Shown: positions 37,434 through 47,789, counted from the stretch's first letter. The stretch: 64,000 nucleotides of DNA from Thalassotalea sp. HSM 43 (GCF_004752005.1 NZ_CP038493.1:2380302-2444301), one strand, 5' to 3'. Notes: generated from the sequence alone by a model not told the origin. Program-made: numbers and translations.

Positions 37434-40400
37434 TGGACGCTTTTTGGGCATATTTAAATACCTGGTTAAACAGGTTATACAAAACTCTGGCAGTACTGTT
37501 GGTATTGCTTGCGGTTTTGATCACCTCTGCCCGAATATTATTACCCCATGCACCCGCCTTTAAAGAAGAGCTTGAAGATGTTATCAACTCCCGTTACGAC
37601 GGTGAGGTAAGCATTGGCGAACTTTCAGCGGGTTGGGAAAAGTTTGGCCCAACGCTGATCTTGCGTGACGTCGACTTACTTAACTCTGCGGCCTTGTCGG
37701 TTCGTGTCAATGAAATCGATGTGCGTCTTGATTTTTGGTACACCTTAACCCAACAAAAACTAAAAGTTCACAACTTTACCTTAGACGGTGCACAGATCAA
37801 TCTCGATCAAACTCAAATTAGCGCTGATCGAGCCCAAGCTGAAACCGATATCGATGCCATTTTTGAGCTGCTATTTAAACAAGTCAGCCGTTTCTCGGTT
37901 ATTAATTCGAAAATACACCATACCAACCGTCAGCGCACACAAACCCTATTACTGAGCAAATTGGCTTGGCATAACGATGGCAAAAAACACCACGGCATAG
38001 GTAAGCTGGAAATCGAAGGGATCTCCGCAAAAAGCGCAAAACTGTTAATTAACCTTGAAGGTAATACTCGCGACAAGGTTAAAGGCAACATATATCTCTC
38101 CGGTACCGATATAGATGCCACTGACTGGCTTACCGAGCAGTTTGGTGAAAGAGCCGATAGATTCAGTAGTCGCATCAATCTAGAGACATGGCTGCATATT
38201 GAAAAGGGCAAGCTCACCCAGGCACACTTAACCTTGGGCGAAAATGAAGTCTCTTGGTTTAGTTTTGACGAGCAACACACGTTAAGCTTGCCAAAAGGTC
38301 ATATTAGCTTATATCGAGAAATGGATAATCCAGGCCATGCATACACATTATTTAGCTCTGAATTGCCGTTGTTTTTTGACCAACAAGCGTGGCAACCGCT
38401 AAGTTTTAACGGCTATGTTGATGGCACAGAGTTATTATTGCATGTGTCTGATATTGATTTGCAAAACCTGTGGCAAGTTTTTTCTGTGGTAGAGCAAGAA
38501 AGTGAGCAAGCCAAGGCCTTTGCCGGTTTGAATTTGCGCGGCGAGTTGACCGATATTTCACTGCATAGCAAAGGCACAAAATTTCGCTTAACAACCGATA
38601 TTAATGAATTTGGTGTTGATCACGCTAACGGCATTCCTGGAATCGCTAACCTAGATGGTCAATTACTACTGACCAACTCGCAAGTACAACTCAATGTCAC
38701 TGCCCGTGATAGTGCACTAGACTTTGCTGACGGTTTCTCAAGACCAATACCATTTAATGAATTGCACGCCAAAGCCAATGTAAGCTGGCAGCAAGACGCA
38801 TGGCGTCTGCAGGTAGAAGACATCAAGGTCAGTTCAGATGAGTTAACCGTTGAGGCTGATGTGCAATATCAGCAACAAGCAGATAATCCGGGTTGGTTAA
38901 GTTTATATGCATACGTTACCGAAGGTGATGCATCTAAAGCACAATATTATCTGCCGTTACCTATTATGGACCCAGGACTCGTTGAGTATCTAACCGAAGC
39001 GATTGGCTATGGTGAAATAACGCAAGCTGGTGTGCTGGTTAATGGACCGGTTAATACCTTTCCCTATTTAGACCGCTCTGGCGCGTTTATCGTTGATGCG
39101 GATTTGCACAAAGCCAAGTATACATTTGAGTCATCTTGGCCTGCCATCACGGATGCAGAGCTCAACTTAAATTTTACCAATGATGCTATGTTTATTACGG
39201 CTTACGACGGCACGTTAGCAGGGATAGAAACGAAGGGCGTTGAGGTTGGTATTGCGACCCTGAGTGGCGATTCAATATTGACCGTAAGAACGCCAGTCGA
39301 AGGCAAAGCCAAAGATGTGGCTCATGTTATGAATAACAGCCCATTAGCAGAAAGCGTTGGTAGTACATTGCAGCATATTGGCCCGGAAGGGTTTATTAGC
39401 GGCACGTTTAGCCTGGATTTGCCTTTGTCTGACACCGACAACGCCGTTGCCAAAGGTGTGATAAATTTCGCTGATAACAAGATCAACTTAGCCGCACCGG
39501 AAATGGACTTTGATCGCGTCAATGGTCAACTTACCTTTGTGAATGATTACATTACCACCAAAGATATAAATGTTTACTGGCGTGGTATGCCAATGAAGTT
39601 GAATGTTAAAGGCCAGACTAAGGATGACTTTTATCGTGTTGATATTGACTTAGATGCCGCTTGGCAGCCAGAGCACTACAATGCGCAAATCCCCAAACCA
39701 CTGCAAACCTATGTACAAGGGCAAGCCGATTGGCAAGGCAAACTAACGTTATTTATTCCAAGTGAGGGAGATATCTCCTATCGATTGGACTTGGACTCGA
39801 ACCTCGAAAAAGCGCAGTTAAATTTACCAAAGCCGTATTTGAAAAAAGCTAAAAGTAAGCGCTCACTTTCTGTAAAGGTAAGGGGTGATGCTAATAAGTC
39901 GTCTATAGAGGCAAGTTTAGGTGACAACTTGAGCTTCTCCGGCGAGCTTGATCATCAAAAGGTTTCCTTTAAACGCGCGCAACTGGTGCTGGGCACACAA
40001 AAGATGGTGTTGCCAATGGATGGTTTCCACATCACCACCAGCTTAAAACGTATTGAATACGATCCTTGGCATAAGTTTATTTTTGCCATTATTGATTCAT
40101 TACCTGATGACAAAGAGATCGCTTCCAATGAGGAAAGCTATGCTTTTCTTGAAGCGCCAGAAAGGATTCGTGGTAACGTTGACACTGTTGATCTGTATGG
40201 TGTGCCTATTCATCATGTCGATTTCAATTTATTGTTTCAGCAGGACTGGTGGCTATTGCAGCTTAACAGTGATGAGATCCGTGGGCGCATAAAATTCTTC
40301 CACGAATTTGAACAGCGTGGGCTAGAAGTTGATGCTGATTTTATTCACTTTCAGGACCCTGAGTTATTAGCGCAACAGACCGAGCCACCAGAGCAAGTTG

Positions 40401-41509
40401 AAGTATTTCCGCCTGCTCCCGAAAAAAATGATGCGGAGCAAGCAAATATAAGCCCAGCAGATTTTCCTAATTTAAAGCTTACCTGTGACAGCTGTAAATA
40501 TCAGTTATTCGATTTTGGCAAGGTAACGCTTGAACTGGAAAAGAGCGATGGCAGCATGGTGTTATTGCGTGACTTTACCGCAACGCGCAAAAAAACAGAG
40601 CTTAAGTTAAGTGGTTCATGGCGAAAAGACAGCATTGTTGATATCACTGAATTATCGGGCACCTTAAATACGGCGGACGTCGAAAAAGAACTGGCTATAT
40701 TTGATATCCAATCTGGTATCAAAGACAGTGGCTTTAAGAGCAGCTATGAATTGAAATGGAAAGGTGGACCGCATCAGTTTAATGTCGAGTCATTGAGTGG
40801 TAAGGCTAAGGCTAGACTTGATGATGGATACCTTGCTGAGGTCAGTGACCAAGGCGCTCGTTTGTTTAGTGTGTTGAGTTTGCAATCCTTGATTCGTAAA
40901 TTGACCCTGGATTTTCGCGATGTGTTTGCCAAAGGCATGTTTTACAGTGATTTCAAAGGTGATTTTACCGTCGTAAACGGTGTTGTTTACACCGATAACC
41001 TGAAAATGAATGGCGCTGCAGGTAACCTAACCATCCAAGGTAATACCAGCCTGGTGAATCATCAGCTTGATTATAGAATGTCATTTGCACCGAAAGTTAC
41101 CTCCAGTTTGCCGGTTATCGCAGCTTGGCTCTTTAATCCGCTTGCCGGTGCCGCGGCGTTAGTGGTTAATGAAGCTATTGAGAAGGCCGAAGTTATCTCG
41201 GTGATCACCTTTGAGTTAACTGGCACCGTTGCCGAGCCAAATTTCAAAGAAGTTGATCGCAAAAGTCGTAACGTCAATGTGGGTAAGTCAAAGCCTGACT
41301 TGAGTGACTTACAGCAGCAACAAGACCAACATGGTGGCGTGCAAACCGCTTCACATACTAACGCTGTTCGAGAGCCTGAGCGAAAAGATAAGGCCATTGA
41401 AAACAAACGTGTGGCTGACAAGGTGTCGGATGCTAAAGTGCCAGAGACAGAGGTGTTAGACGAGAAAGTCGCCGCTGACGTTAATAGCGACGCTGCGACG
41501 GATATTTGA
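37433..41509 (+). CDS. yhdP: AsmA-like envelope protein YhdP
   Basis: This very large, 1358-residue protein has one N-terminal span (about 17-36) and a periplasmic body of repeated beta-groove character. YhdP is one of the AsmA-like proteins known in E. coli to move phospholipids to the outer membrane. The C-terminal AsmA-type segment (LNTADVEKELAIFDIQSG, SLVNHQLDYRMSFAPKVTSSLPVIAAWLFNPLAGAAAL) is clear. A low-complexity charged tail of about 90 residues follows (about 1265-1358). The start is GTG at 37433 overlapping the rng stop. It is longer than E. coli YhdP (1266), mainly by this tail. Confidence 0.93.
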   Translation: MDAFWAYLNTWLNRLYKTLAVLLVLLAVLITSARILLPHAPAFKEELEDVINSRYDGEVSIGELSAGWEKFGPTLILRDVDLLNSAALSVRVNEIDVRLDFWYTLTQQKLKVHNFTLDGAQINLDQTQISADRAQAETDIDAIFELLFKQVSRFSVINSKIHHTNRQRTQTLLLSKLAWHNDGKKHHGIGKLEIEGISAKSAKLLINLEGNTRDKVKGNIYLSGTDIDATDWLTEQFGERADRFSSRINLETWLHIEKGKLTQAHLTLGENEVSWFSFDEQHTLSLPKGHISLYREMDNPGHAYTLFSSELPLFFDQQAWQPLSFNGYVDGTELLLHVSDIDLQNLWQVFSVVEQESEQAKAFAGLNLRGELTDISLHSKGTKFRLTTDINEFGVDHANGIPGIANLDGQLLLTNSQVQLNVTARDSALDFADGFSRPIPFNELHAKANVSWQQDAWRLQVEDIKVSSDELTVEADVQYQQQADNPGWLSLYAYVTEGDASKAQYYLPLPIMDPGLVEYLTEAIGYGEITQAGVLVNGPVNTFPYLDRSGAFIVDADLHKAKYTFESSWPAITDAELNLNFTNDAMFITAYDGTLAGIETKGVEVGIATLSGDSILTVRTPVEGKAKDVAHVMNNSPLAESVGSTLQHIGPEGFISGTFSLDLPLSDTDNAVAKGVINFADNKINLAAPEMDFDRVNGQLTFVNDYITTKDINVYWRGMPMKLNVKGQTKDDFYRVDIDLDAAWQPEHYNAQIPKPLQTYVQGQADWQGKLTLFIPSEGDISYRLDLDSNLEKAQLNLPKPYLKKAKSKRSLSVKVRGDANKSSIEASLGDNLSFSGELDHQKVSFKRAQLVLGTQKMVLPMDGFHITTSLKRIEYDPWHKFIFAIIDSLPDDKEIASNEESYAFLEAPERIRGNVDTVDLYGVPIHHVDFNLLFQQDWWLLQLNSDEIRGRIKFFHEFEQRGLEVDADFIHFQDPELLAQQTEPPEQVEVFPPAPEKNDAEQANISPADFPNLKLTCDSCKYQLFDFGKVTLELEKSDGSMVLLRDFTATRKKTELKLSGSWRKDSIVDITELSGTLNTADVEKELAIFDIQSGIKDSGFKSSYELKWKGGPHQFNVESLSGKAKARLDDGYLAEVSDQGARLFSVLSLQSLIRKLTLDFRDVFAKGMFYSDFKGDFTVVNGVVYTDNLKMNGAAGNLTIQGNTSLVNHQLDYRMSFAPKVTSSLPVIAAWLFNPLAGAAALVVNEAIEKAEVISVITFELTGTVAEPNFKEVDRKSRNVNVGKSKPDLSDLQQQQDQHGGVQTASHTNAVREPERKDKAIENKRVADKVSDAKVPETEVLDEKVAADVNSDAATDI

Positions 41510-41510
41510 T

Positions 41511-42344
41511 ATGGCGAAATTGACGGCGATACAAATGCAGTCGGTGCCTGATATTGATGCAAATCTAGCATTTATCGACCAGCAGTTATCGACTCTATCC
41601 ATTGCCGCAGAACACCTTGTTGTGTTACCTGAATGTTGTTTGTTTTTTGGTGGACGCGATAAACAGCAGTTGGATATTGCTGAGCCGATAGGCACAGGTA
41701 AAATGCAGCAAGGTTTGCAACAGCTTTCGCGCAAATATGCCATATATTTATTGGCAGGCAGCATACCAACACAAAGCGTCAGCGAAAAATTTCAAGCGAC
41801 AAGTATGTTGTTTGCACCAGACGGTAGCTTGCTGGCCAACTACCAAAAACTGCACCTATTTGATGTTGATGTCGAAGATAGTGAAAAAAGCTATCGTGAG
41901 TCTGCATATACTGACGCTGGTCTCAAGGTGGTACAACAGCCATTGCAAGATATTCAATTGGGTCTGAGTATTTGTTATGACTTGCGCTTTCCTGCACTAT
42001 TTCAGCAATTAGCGGCGTTAGGTGCCAATGTTATTGCTGTACCTGCAGCCTTTACCCAAGTTACCGGCAAAGCCCATTGGCAACCCCTGCTGCAAGCAAG
42101 AGCGATAGAGAATCAATGTTATATCGTTGCCGCAGGCCAATCTGGCGAGCATAAAAATGGTCGACAAACCTATGGCCATTCGATGATAATCGACCCTTGG
42201 GGTGAGGTAGTTTGTTGTTTAACCGACGAGCTGACCAGTATAACCGCGCCGCTGGATTTAGACCTGCTTAAGCGGGTCAGAGAAAGTATTCCAGTTGCAA
42301 AACATAATCGCTTTAATTGCTCATTGAACAGCAATGAGCCCTGA
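41511..42344 (+). CDS. Carbon-nitrogen hydrolase, Nit1/deaminated glutathione amidase type
   Basis: This 277-residue nitrilase-superfamily enzyme has the catalytic triad E41 ([12 protein letters not shown]), K113 (NYQKLHLFD) and C155 ([11 protein letters not shown]). The [14 protein letters not shown] loop after the lysine resembles the Nit1/YbeM branch that repairs deaminated glutathione; the substrate is inferred. It starts one base after yhdP and overlaps tldD by 11 bases. Confidence 0.88.
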   Translation: MAKLTAIQMQSVPDIDANLAFIDQQLSTLSIAAEHLVVLPECCLFFGGRDKQQLDIAEPIGTGKMQQGLQQLSRKYAIYLLAGSIPTQSVSEKFQATSMLFAPDGSLLANYQKLHLFDVDVEDSEKSYRESAYTDAGLKVVQQPLQDIQLGLSICYDLRFPALFQQLAALGANVIAVPAAFTQVTGKAHWQPLLQARAIENQCYIVAAGQSGEHKNGRQTYGHSMIIDPWGEVVCCLTDELTSITAPLDLDLLKRVRESIPVAKHNRFNCSLNSNEP

Positions 42345-43800
42345 CTTGATGGATCCGTTAATGAACCATGTTGAACAAGAATTACTGCACGCCAGTGATT
42401 TAGGCCGTGAAGAATTACAACGCAGCCTAGACCATATGTTTTCGCGCAAAATTGATTTTGCTGATTTGTATTTTCAAGCATCCAGTAATGAACATTGGAT
42501 GCTTGAAGATGGCATCGTAAAGGAAGGCTCACACAATATCGAGCGAGGTGTTGGTGTGCGTGCAATTGCGGGTGAAAAAACGGGTTTCGCTTATTCTGAT
42601 GACATCAACCTTGATGCATTAATGAAAGCTTCTACAGCGGCGAGAAGTATTGTTAGTGAAGAAAAGTCTGGTACGGTGAAAGTGTTTAGTCCAACAGATG
42701 CAACGCCGTTATATCAACATAGCGATCCATTGCAAAGTTTGGCACAAGAAAAGAAAATCAATCTACTGCATGAAGTTGAAGCGCACGCAAGAGCTCAAGA
42801 TAGCCGTGTTAAACAGGTCATTGTTAGTATGTCTGGTGTCTATGAGCGAGTATTAGTTGCAGCGAGCGACGGTACCTTTGCCAACGATATCCGCCCATTA
42901 GTACGCCTGAATTGTTCGGTGTTGGTGGAAGACAATGGCCGCCGTGAACGCGGTAACTCTGGTGGCGGTGCGCGTACTGATTACAGTTACTTTTTTGAAT
43001 TAGATGGCAATAAGCCAAGATATAAAGGCTATGCCGAAGAAGCGGTTCGTCAAGCATTGGTTAACCTCAATGCCATTGATGCTCCAGCAGGTATGCTACC
43101 GGTTGTGTTAGGGGCAGGTTGGCCTGGCGTGTTATTACATGAAGCGGTTGGGCACGGCTTAGAGGGCGATTTTAACCGTAAAGGTTCTTCAGCATTCTCT
43201 GGCAAAATTGGCCAACGTGTTGCTTCAGAACATTGTACCATTGTCGATGACGGCACCATACAAGGGCGCCGAGGTTCTATATCTATTGATGATGAAGGCA
43301 CACCAGGGCAATACAATACCTTAATCGAAAATGGTATTTTACGTGGTTACATGCAAGACAAACATAATGCCCATTTAATGGGTGTTAAACCAACAGGTAA
43401 TGGGCGTCGTGAATCTTATGCACATTTGCCTATGCCGCGCATGACCAACACCTATATGCTTGCCGGTGAACACCAGCCACAAGATATTATTAAATCGGTG
43501 AAGAAAGGCATTTATGCACCCAACTTCGCTGGCGGACAAGTAGATATCACTTCAGGTAAGTTTGTCTTTACCACCGCTGAGGCGTATTTAATTGAAGATG
43601 GTGAAATCACTTCACCAGTAAAAGGCGCGACCTTAATCGGTAGCGGCCCGGAAGCGATGCAAAATGTCAGTATGGTTGGTAACGATCTGGCGTTAGATAG
43701 TGGTGTCGGCGTCTGCGGCAAAGACGGCCAGTCAGTGCCTGTTGGCGTTGGTCAGCCGACCTTGAAAGTCGATGAAATGACCATAGGCGGCACTCAGTAA
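42334..43800 (+). CDS. tldD: Metalloprotease TldD
   Basis: This 488-residue subunit of the TldD/TldE protease cleaves unfolded or RiPP-type peptides. The zinc-binding [11 protein letters not shown] is at 269-279 and the body follows E. coli TldD closely ([35 protein letters not shown]). The start is uncertain: ATGs at 42334, 42349 and 42361 are all in frame, and the last gives a length nearest to E. coli (481). The partner gene pmbA lies 770 bases downstream beyond yjgA. Confidence 0.96.
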   Translation: MSPDLMDPLMNHVEQELLHASDLGREELQRSLDHMFSRKIDFADLYFQASSNEHWMLEDGIVKEGSHNIERGVGVRAIAGEKTGFAYSDDINLDALMKASTAARSIVSEEKSGTVKVFSPTDATPLYQHSDPLQSLAQEKKINLLHEVEAHARAQDSRVKQVIVSMSGVYERVLVAASDGTFANDIRPLVRLNCSVLVEDNGRRERGNSGGGARTDYSYFFELDGNKPRYKGYAEEAVRQALVNLNAIDAPAGMLPVVLGAGWPGVLLHEAVGHGLEGDFNRKGSSAFSGKIGQRVASEHCTIVDDGTIQGRRGSISIDDEGTPGQYNTLIENGILRGYMQDKHNAHLMGVKPTGNGRRESYAHLPMPRMTNTYMLAGEHQPQDIIKSVKKGIYAPNFAGGQVDITSGKFVFTTAEAYLIEDGEITSPVKGATLIGSGPEAMQNVSMVGNDLALDSGVGVCGKDGQSVPVGVGQPTLKVDEMTIGGTQ

Positions 43801-43816
43801 CCGCGTAATAGCGAAT

Positions 43817-43858
43817 AAAAAAGGCCCGCTACCTTTTTGGGGAAGCGGGCCTTTTTTA
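43817..43858 (+). terminator. Terminator between tldD and yjgA
   Basis: The stem AAAAGGCCCGCT/AGCGGGCCTTTT, broken only by a loop of about 14 bases, has T and A runs at the two ends and sits in the convergent gap. Confidence 0.85.
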
Positions 43859-43881
43859 TATCTGTAGCAAAAGCAGAGCCG

Positions 43882-44427
43882 TTATTTTTTAAACGGCACG
43901 TGTTCTTTAAGGTACTTAAACAACTCTTTGTAGTTTTTACCCGGTTTTTGCTGCTTTACTTCTTTGCCTGCTAGGCGAATAAGCTGTCTTAGGCGTTGGC
44001 GATCAAAGCCTGCATTGTCGCTAATAAGCGCTTCAATACGGCTGTTGTCCGCGCCAATAATCTCATCACGCAATTCTTCATAATAGCGGTGCTGTACTTC
44101 GGCAATACCATGCTTGTTTTGCATGATATCGATTTGTAATTGCAGTGCTTCAACGTCAAGACTGTTTAGCTGCTTAGCAATAAATTGTACGTTGCGATTA
44201 AAGGCATCGTGTTTACCTTTGATTTTATCGGCAACAACCAAAGCCGCTTCAATTTCACCATTCAGTGCTAATTGACTGCGTTGCTTTGCACCCATATGGC
44301 AAATGTCTTCTGCAAGCTTTGCCAGATTTTTCATGTCCTGTTTAAGTTCGGTTTTGCTTACGTAAAGAATGTCGTTCTCTTCATCGTATTCGCCAATTTC
44401 TCTAGCCATATCCTGAAATTTTAACAA
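43882..44427 (-). CDS. yjgA: Ribosome-associated protein YjgA (DarP)
   Basis: This 181-residue basic helical protein of the UPF0307 family acts as a late 50S ribosome assembly factor in E. coli. SKTELKQDMKNLAKLAEDI near residue 25, and the C-terminal segments RLRQLIRLAGKE and KELFKYLKEH, are typical. It diverges from pmbA, as in E. coli. Confidence 0.94.
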   Translation of the reverse strand: MLKFQDMAREIGEYDEENDILYVSKTELKQDMKNLAKLAEDICHMGAKQRSQLALNGEIEAALVVADKIKGKHDAFNRNVQFIAKQLNSLDVEALQLQIDIMQNKHGIAEVQHRYYEELRDEIIGADNSRIEALISDNAGFDRQRLRQLIRLAGKEVKQQKPGKNYKELFKYLKEHVPFKK

Positions 44428-44570
44428 GTTAAGTTTTTCTTATTATAACTGTTTTTACTGCGCATTTGCGGCCTTGTTGGAAATTATCTGTATAAATTAT
44501 CGAATTGGCGTTGGGAAAATTACTGGCTGTGATATCCTTGCCCTAAGTCTATTCCTATATCTGCCAAATC

Positions 44571-45914
44571 ATGGAACAAAAGCAATCAATTGATCACTCA
44601 ATAGAACAAGTCAAAGACAGTGTCAGCAAAGTACTGGAAATGGCAAAAAAACTTGGTGCTAACAGTGCCGAGGTGTCGATTTCTAAAATGCAGGGACTGA
44701 GTGTCTCAACGCGTATGGGCGAGGTTGACACGGTAGAATTTAATAACGATGGTGCGTTAGGCATCTCTTTATATAAAGATGGTCGTAAAGGCTCTGCTTC
44801 GACAGCGGATTTATCCGACAGCGCCTTGCAGCAATCGGTGCAAGCAGCAATAAATATTGCCGACTATACCTCTGTCGACCCATGTGCAGGATTGGCAGAT
44901 AAACAATCCTTAGCATTTGAACCAGAGGATTTGGATCTTTATCACCCGCAACCGATAACGCCAGACCAAGCAATTGAATTGGCGCGTGAGACGGAGGTCG
45001 CCGCGTTAGAGCGTGATCAACGCATCATCAATTCTGACGGCGCCAATTTTGCCAGTTACGAAGGTTTTAAAGTCTATGGCAATAGCCATAGTCAATTAGT
45101 CGCCTACCCAAGTACACGTCATAGCCTGACCTGTATGATGATCGCTGGCGACGCGGACGATATGCAACGTGATTACAATTACAGTGTCAGTCGCGAATTT
45201 GCCAATTTACAAGAGCCAAAGATCTTAGGTGAACAAGCTGCAGATGCGGCTCTGGCTCGCTTAAATGGTCGTAAGCTCGCGACACAAAAGTGCCCAGTGA
45301 TGTTTCGTGCTGATGTTGCCAACAGTCTGTTTGGTCATTTTATCTCTGCGATCAGTGGTGGTAATTTATATCGTGACTCGTCCTTCTTGATAGACTCTAT
45401 CGGTGAACAAGTTTTCAACGAGCATCTGCAAATACGAGAAATGCCATTTATAAAGCGCGGCTTGGCAAGTTCTGCTTTTGACTCGGAAGGTGTTGCGACA
45501 ATTGAGCGCGATATCATTAAAGATGGTCATTTGCAGTCGTATTTATTAACCAGTTACTCGGCTCGTAAACTGGGGTTACAAACCACAGGTAATGCGGGTG
45601 GTATTCACAATTGGCAGGTATCCGCCAACGGTGGTGATTTTGACGCTATGCTGAAACAGCTCGGTACCGGTTTGCTGGTGACTGAATTAATGGGCCAAGG
45701 GGTGAACGTTGTTACTGGTGATTATTCTCGTGGTGCCGCTGGATTTTGGGTCGAAAATGGCGAAATAGCGTACCCTGTGTCAGAGATTACCATCGCAGGA
45801 AACCTTAAAGATATTTTCAAAAGTCTGGTGTTAAGCGGCAATGATTTTGATTTGCGTGGCAGTATCAAAACCGGCAGTTTATTGATTGAACAGATGCAAA
45901 TATCAGGTCAATAA
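44571..45914 (+). CDS. pmbA: Metalloprotease subunit PmbA/TldE
   Basis: This 447-residue partner of TldD lacks the zinc motif, as expected for TldE. SAEVSISKMQGLSVSTRMGEVDTVEFNNDG marks the N-terminal domain, and GVNVVTGDYSRGAAGFWVENGEI the C-terminal one. The ATG at 44571 follows a weak site. Its transcript would run into the repeat-rich gap before mgtE. Confidence 0.95.
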   Translation: MEQKQSIDHSIEQVKDSVSKVLEMAKKLGANSAEVSISKMQGLSVSTRMGEVDTVEFNNDGALGISLYKDGRKGSASTADLSDSALQQSVQAAINIADYTSVDPCAGLADKQSLAFEPEDLDLYHPQPITPDQAIELARETEVAALERDQRIINSDGANFASYEGFKVYGNSHSQLVAYPSTRHSLTCMMIAGDADDMQRDYNYSVSREFANLQEPKILGEQAADAALARLNGRKLATQKCPVMFRADVANSLFGHFISAISGGNLYRDSSFLIDSIGEQVFNEHLQIREMPFIKRGLASSAFDSEGVATIERDIIKDGHLQSYLLTSYSARKLGLQTTGNAGGIHNWQVSANGGDFDAMLKQLGTGLLVTELMGQGVNVVTGDYSRGAAGFWVENGEIAYPVSEITIAGNLKDIFKSLVLSGNDFDLRGSIKTGSLLIEQMQISGQ

Positions 45915-46259
45915 CCCAGATTGCATATGTCTTTGACGCCTGCATGTGCCAAGATTCAGTGTATTGAATCCAAGTAGTGCAGGTTGTCAGCGACGTTAAT
46001 TGCCGTTTAGCTCTAATCCAAATGAGCTCTAGTCCAAATGAGTTCTAATGCAAACTAGTTCAAGCCAGTCCTGTTTCAACGCAAATCCCATATCCATATC
46101 AAGGTGCGAGTCATATCGCACGTTCTTAACGCTACAATCAATGTTTTACTAAACACTTAATAATATTCGCTAGTCGTAGCTTATTTGAATTAGCCTTAAT
46201 TAGCTTAGTTTGAATTAGCTTAGTTTAAATTAGCTTAGTTTAAATTAGCTTAGTTTGAA
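45915..46259. other. Repeat-rich convergent gap between pmbA and mgtE
   Basis: This 345-base gap has no gene. It carries a 16-base degenerate tandem repeat (46009-46072) and a 15-base tandem repeat (46198-46269). A small GATTCA/TGAATC hairpin lies at 45953-45970. No standard terminator with a T run was found for either converging gene. Confidence 0.7.
46009..46072. repeat. 16-base tandem repeat, about 4 degenerate copies
   Basis: Units are AGCTCTAATCCAAATG, AGCTCTAGTCCAAATG and AGTTCTAATGCAAACT, then a worn fourth copy beginning AGTTCAAG. The period is exactly 16 bases. Confidence 0.8.
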
Positions 46260-46269
46260 TTAGCTTAGT
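46198..46269. repeat. 15-base tandem repeat overlapping the mgtE stop codon
   Basis: The unit AATTAGCTTAGTTTR occurs at 46198, 46213, 46228 and 46243, with a partial copy at 46258. That is almost five copies, nearly perfect, with only A/G varying at the last base. A further partial unit (AATTAGCC) precedes it. The last copy covers the final Leu-Ser-stop of mgtE. Confidence 0.92.
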
Positions 46270-47630
46270 AGCAGGGTGGCAGTGCCTAAAAATGCAAAGA
46301 TACCAACCACGTCTGTGATGGTTGTCAGGATAACACCGCCAGCAAGGGCAGGGTCAATATTGATACGTTTCATCGCCAATGGGGTGATAACGCCAGCAAG
46401 ACCGGCAACTGTGAGGTTAGCCAACATTGCAAACGCAATGATGCCCCCAAGCATTAGATCTTGTTTCCATAAGGAGACAATAGAGGCAATGAGCAGTGAC
46501 CAAATGAGACCATTTAAAAAGCCAACCGCTAGCTCTTTGGTTAAGATGGTGCGGGCGTTATTATCACCAATGTGACCAAGTGCCATACCACGAATAACCA
46601 GGGTTAAGGTTTGACTTCCTGCGACACCGCCCATGCTTGGCACCAGGGTATTGAGTACCGCTAAAATGGCCATTTCCGCAAGAATGGGTTCGAACATGCT
46701 CGATACCGCGACGGCAAGTAACGCGGTAATAAGGTTTACACCGAGCCAAACGGAGCGCTGTTGAGTACTTTTGATAACCGGCGCGAAGGTATCTGCTTCA
46801 TCATCTAGACCGGCTAAACTCATCATGGAGTGTTCCGCGTCTTCACGAATGATATCGACCACATCGTCAATGGTAATACGACCTAATAAGCGATTGCTAT
46901 CATCGACCACCGGTGCTGAGAACCAATCATGGCGCTCAAACATAATTGCCACTTCGGTATCTTCCATAGCGACATTAACCGGGATGGTTTCGGTATCGGT
47001 GATTTCCGCAATGGTTTGCTCTGGTCTTGCGGTAACCAATGAAGCAAGAGAAACGCTACCGATGAGCTTGTCATCGCGATTAACCACATAAAATGAGTCG
47101 GTCGCTTCCGGCAATTCAGCTTTTAAGCGTAAATAGCGCAATACCACATCGATGGTCACATCCGGACGCAATGTGATGGCATCGGTATTCATGATACCAC
47201 CGGCGGTTTCCGGATCGTATGAAAGCGCTTGTTCTACCCGGGTTCTATCCTGGGCATCCATTGAATCAAGTACGTCGTTGTAGGCAGAATCTGGCAGGGT
47301 ACGTAACACTTCTGCCAAATCATCGATGTCCATGCCTTCTGCGGCGGCAGCAACCTTCTCAGGCTGCATGTTTTTCAATATGCCTTTACGAACTTCTTCT
47401 GATAATTCTTCGAGGATTTCGCCGTGCAGATCAGGGTCGACCAGCTGCCATAGCACAGTACGGCCTTTGGCTGGTGATGATTCAAGTAATAAGGCGATGT
47501 CATAGGCAGGCATGCTCTGGAACATTTTTCGCACGTACACGAACATACCACTGTCGAGAGCGGTATTTATTTCCAGTAGTCTTTGTTGGCTGATTTCCTG
47601 TTCTGACAACTCTGGCACGTTCCACCTCAT
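46260..47630 (-). CDS. mgtE: Magnesium transporter MgtE
   Basis: This 456-residue inner-membrane Mg2+ channel has an N-terminal superhelical domain (about 15-130), two CBS domains (about 135-255, DPETAGGIMNT) and a five-span C-terminal domain with GGVAGSQTLTLVIRG, NLTVAGLAGVITPLAM and DPALAGGVILTTITDVVG. The ATG at 47630 is used; an in-frame TTG at 47636 is less likely. The last codons and stop fall within a 15-base tandem repeat. Confidence 0.95.
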   Translation of the reverse strand: MRWNVPELSEQEISQQRLLEINTALDSGMFVYVRKMFQSMPAYDIALLLESSPAKGRTVLWQLVDPDLHGEILEELSEEVRKGILKNMQPEKVAAAAEGMDIDDLAEVLRTLPDSAYNDVLDSMDAQDRTRVEQALSYDPETAGGIMNTDAITLRPDVTIDVVLRYLRLKAELPEATDSFYVVNRDDKLIGSVSLASLVTARPEQTIAEITDTETIPVNVAMEDTEVAIMFERHDWFSAPVVDDSNRLLGRITIDDVVDIIREDAEHSMMSLAGLDDEADTFAPVIKSTQQRSVWLGVNLITALLAVAVSSMFEPILAEMAILAVLNTLVPSMGGVAGSQTLTLVIRGMALGHIGDNNARTILTKELAVGFLNGLIWSLLIASIVSLWKQDLMLGGIIAFAMLANLTVAGLAGVITPLAMKRINIDPALAGGVILTTITDVVGIFAFLGTATLLLS

Positions 47631-47762
47631 GCTCAAGGGTGCTGTTATTGTTTAATTTTGATATTGATGGGTTGAGCTACAATTGCAGCGCGAATAGCAA
47701 ACCTATAGGATTAGATTGCGTCCCATTAATATGAGTTATCTGGTTGAAGTGTAACGTAATTA

Positions 47763-47789
47763 GCGGAAATTATCAGCTAATATTTCCGC
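47763..47789. repeat. Inverted repeat between npr and mgtE
   Basis: A perfect eight-base stem GCGGAAAT/ATTTCCGC with an 11-base loop lies in the 240-base gap, about 133 bases before the mgtE start and about 80 after npr. There is no T run, so it is not a plain terminator; it could be a 5' leader element of mgtE or a transcript-end hairpin for npr. Confidence 0.4.

Noticed and set aside
41071-41571. Long antisense open frame over the yhdP end
   Set aside because: It is the shadow of the low-complexity yhdP tail; the Ser/Thr-rich translation has no domain and no ribosome site.
42334-45914. tldD/pmbA as part of a peptide-antibiotic (RiPP) cluster
   Set aside because: No precursor peptide or other maturation gene is present; both genes occur in the usual housekeeping context.
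46198-46269. Repeat array considered as a CRISPR or attachment site
   Set aside because: The units are directly adjacent with no spacers, are only 15 bases long, and no cas, integrase or tRNA gene is nearby.
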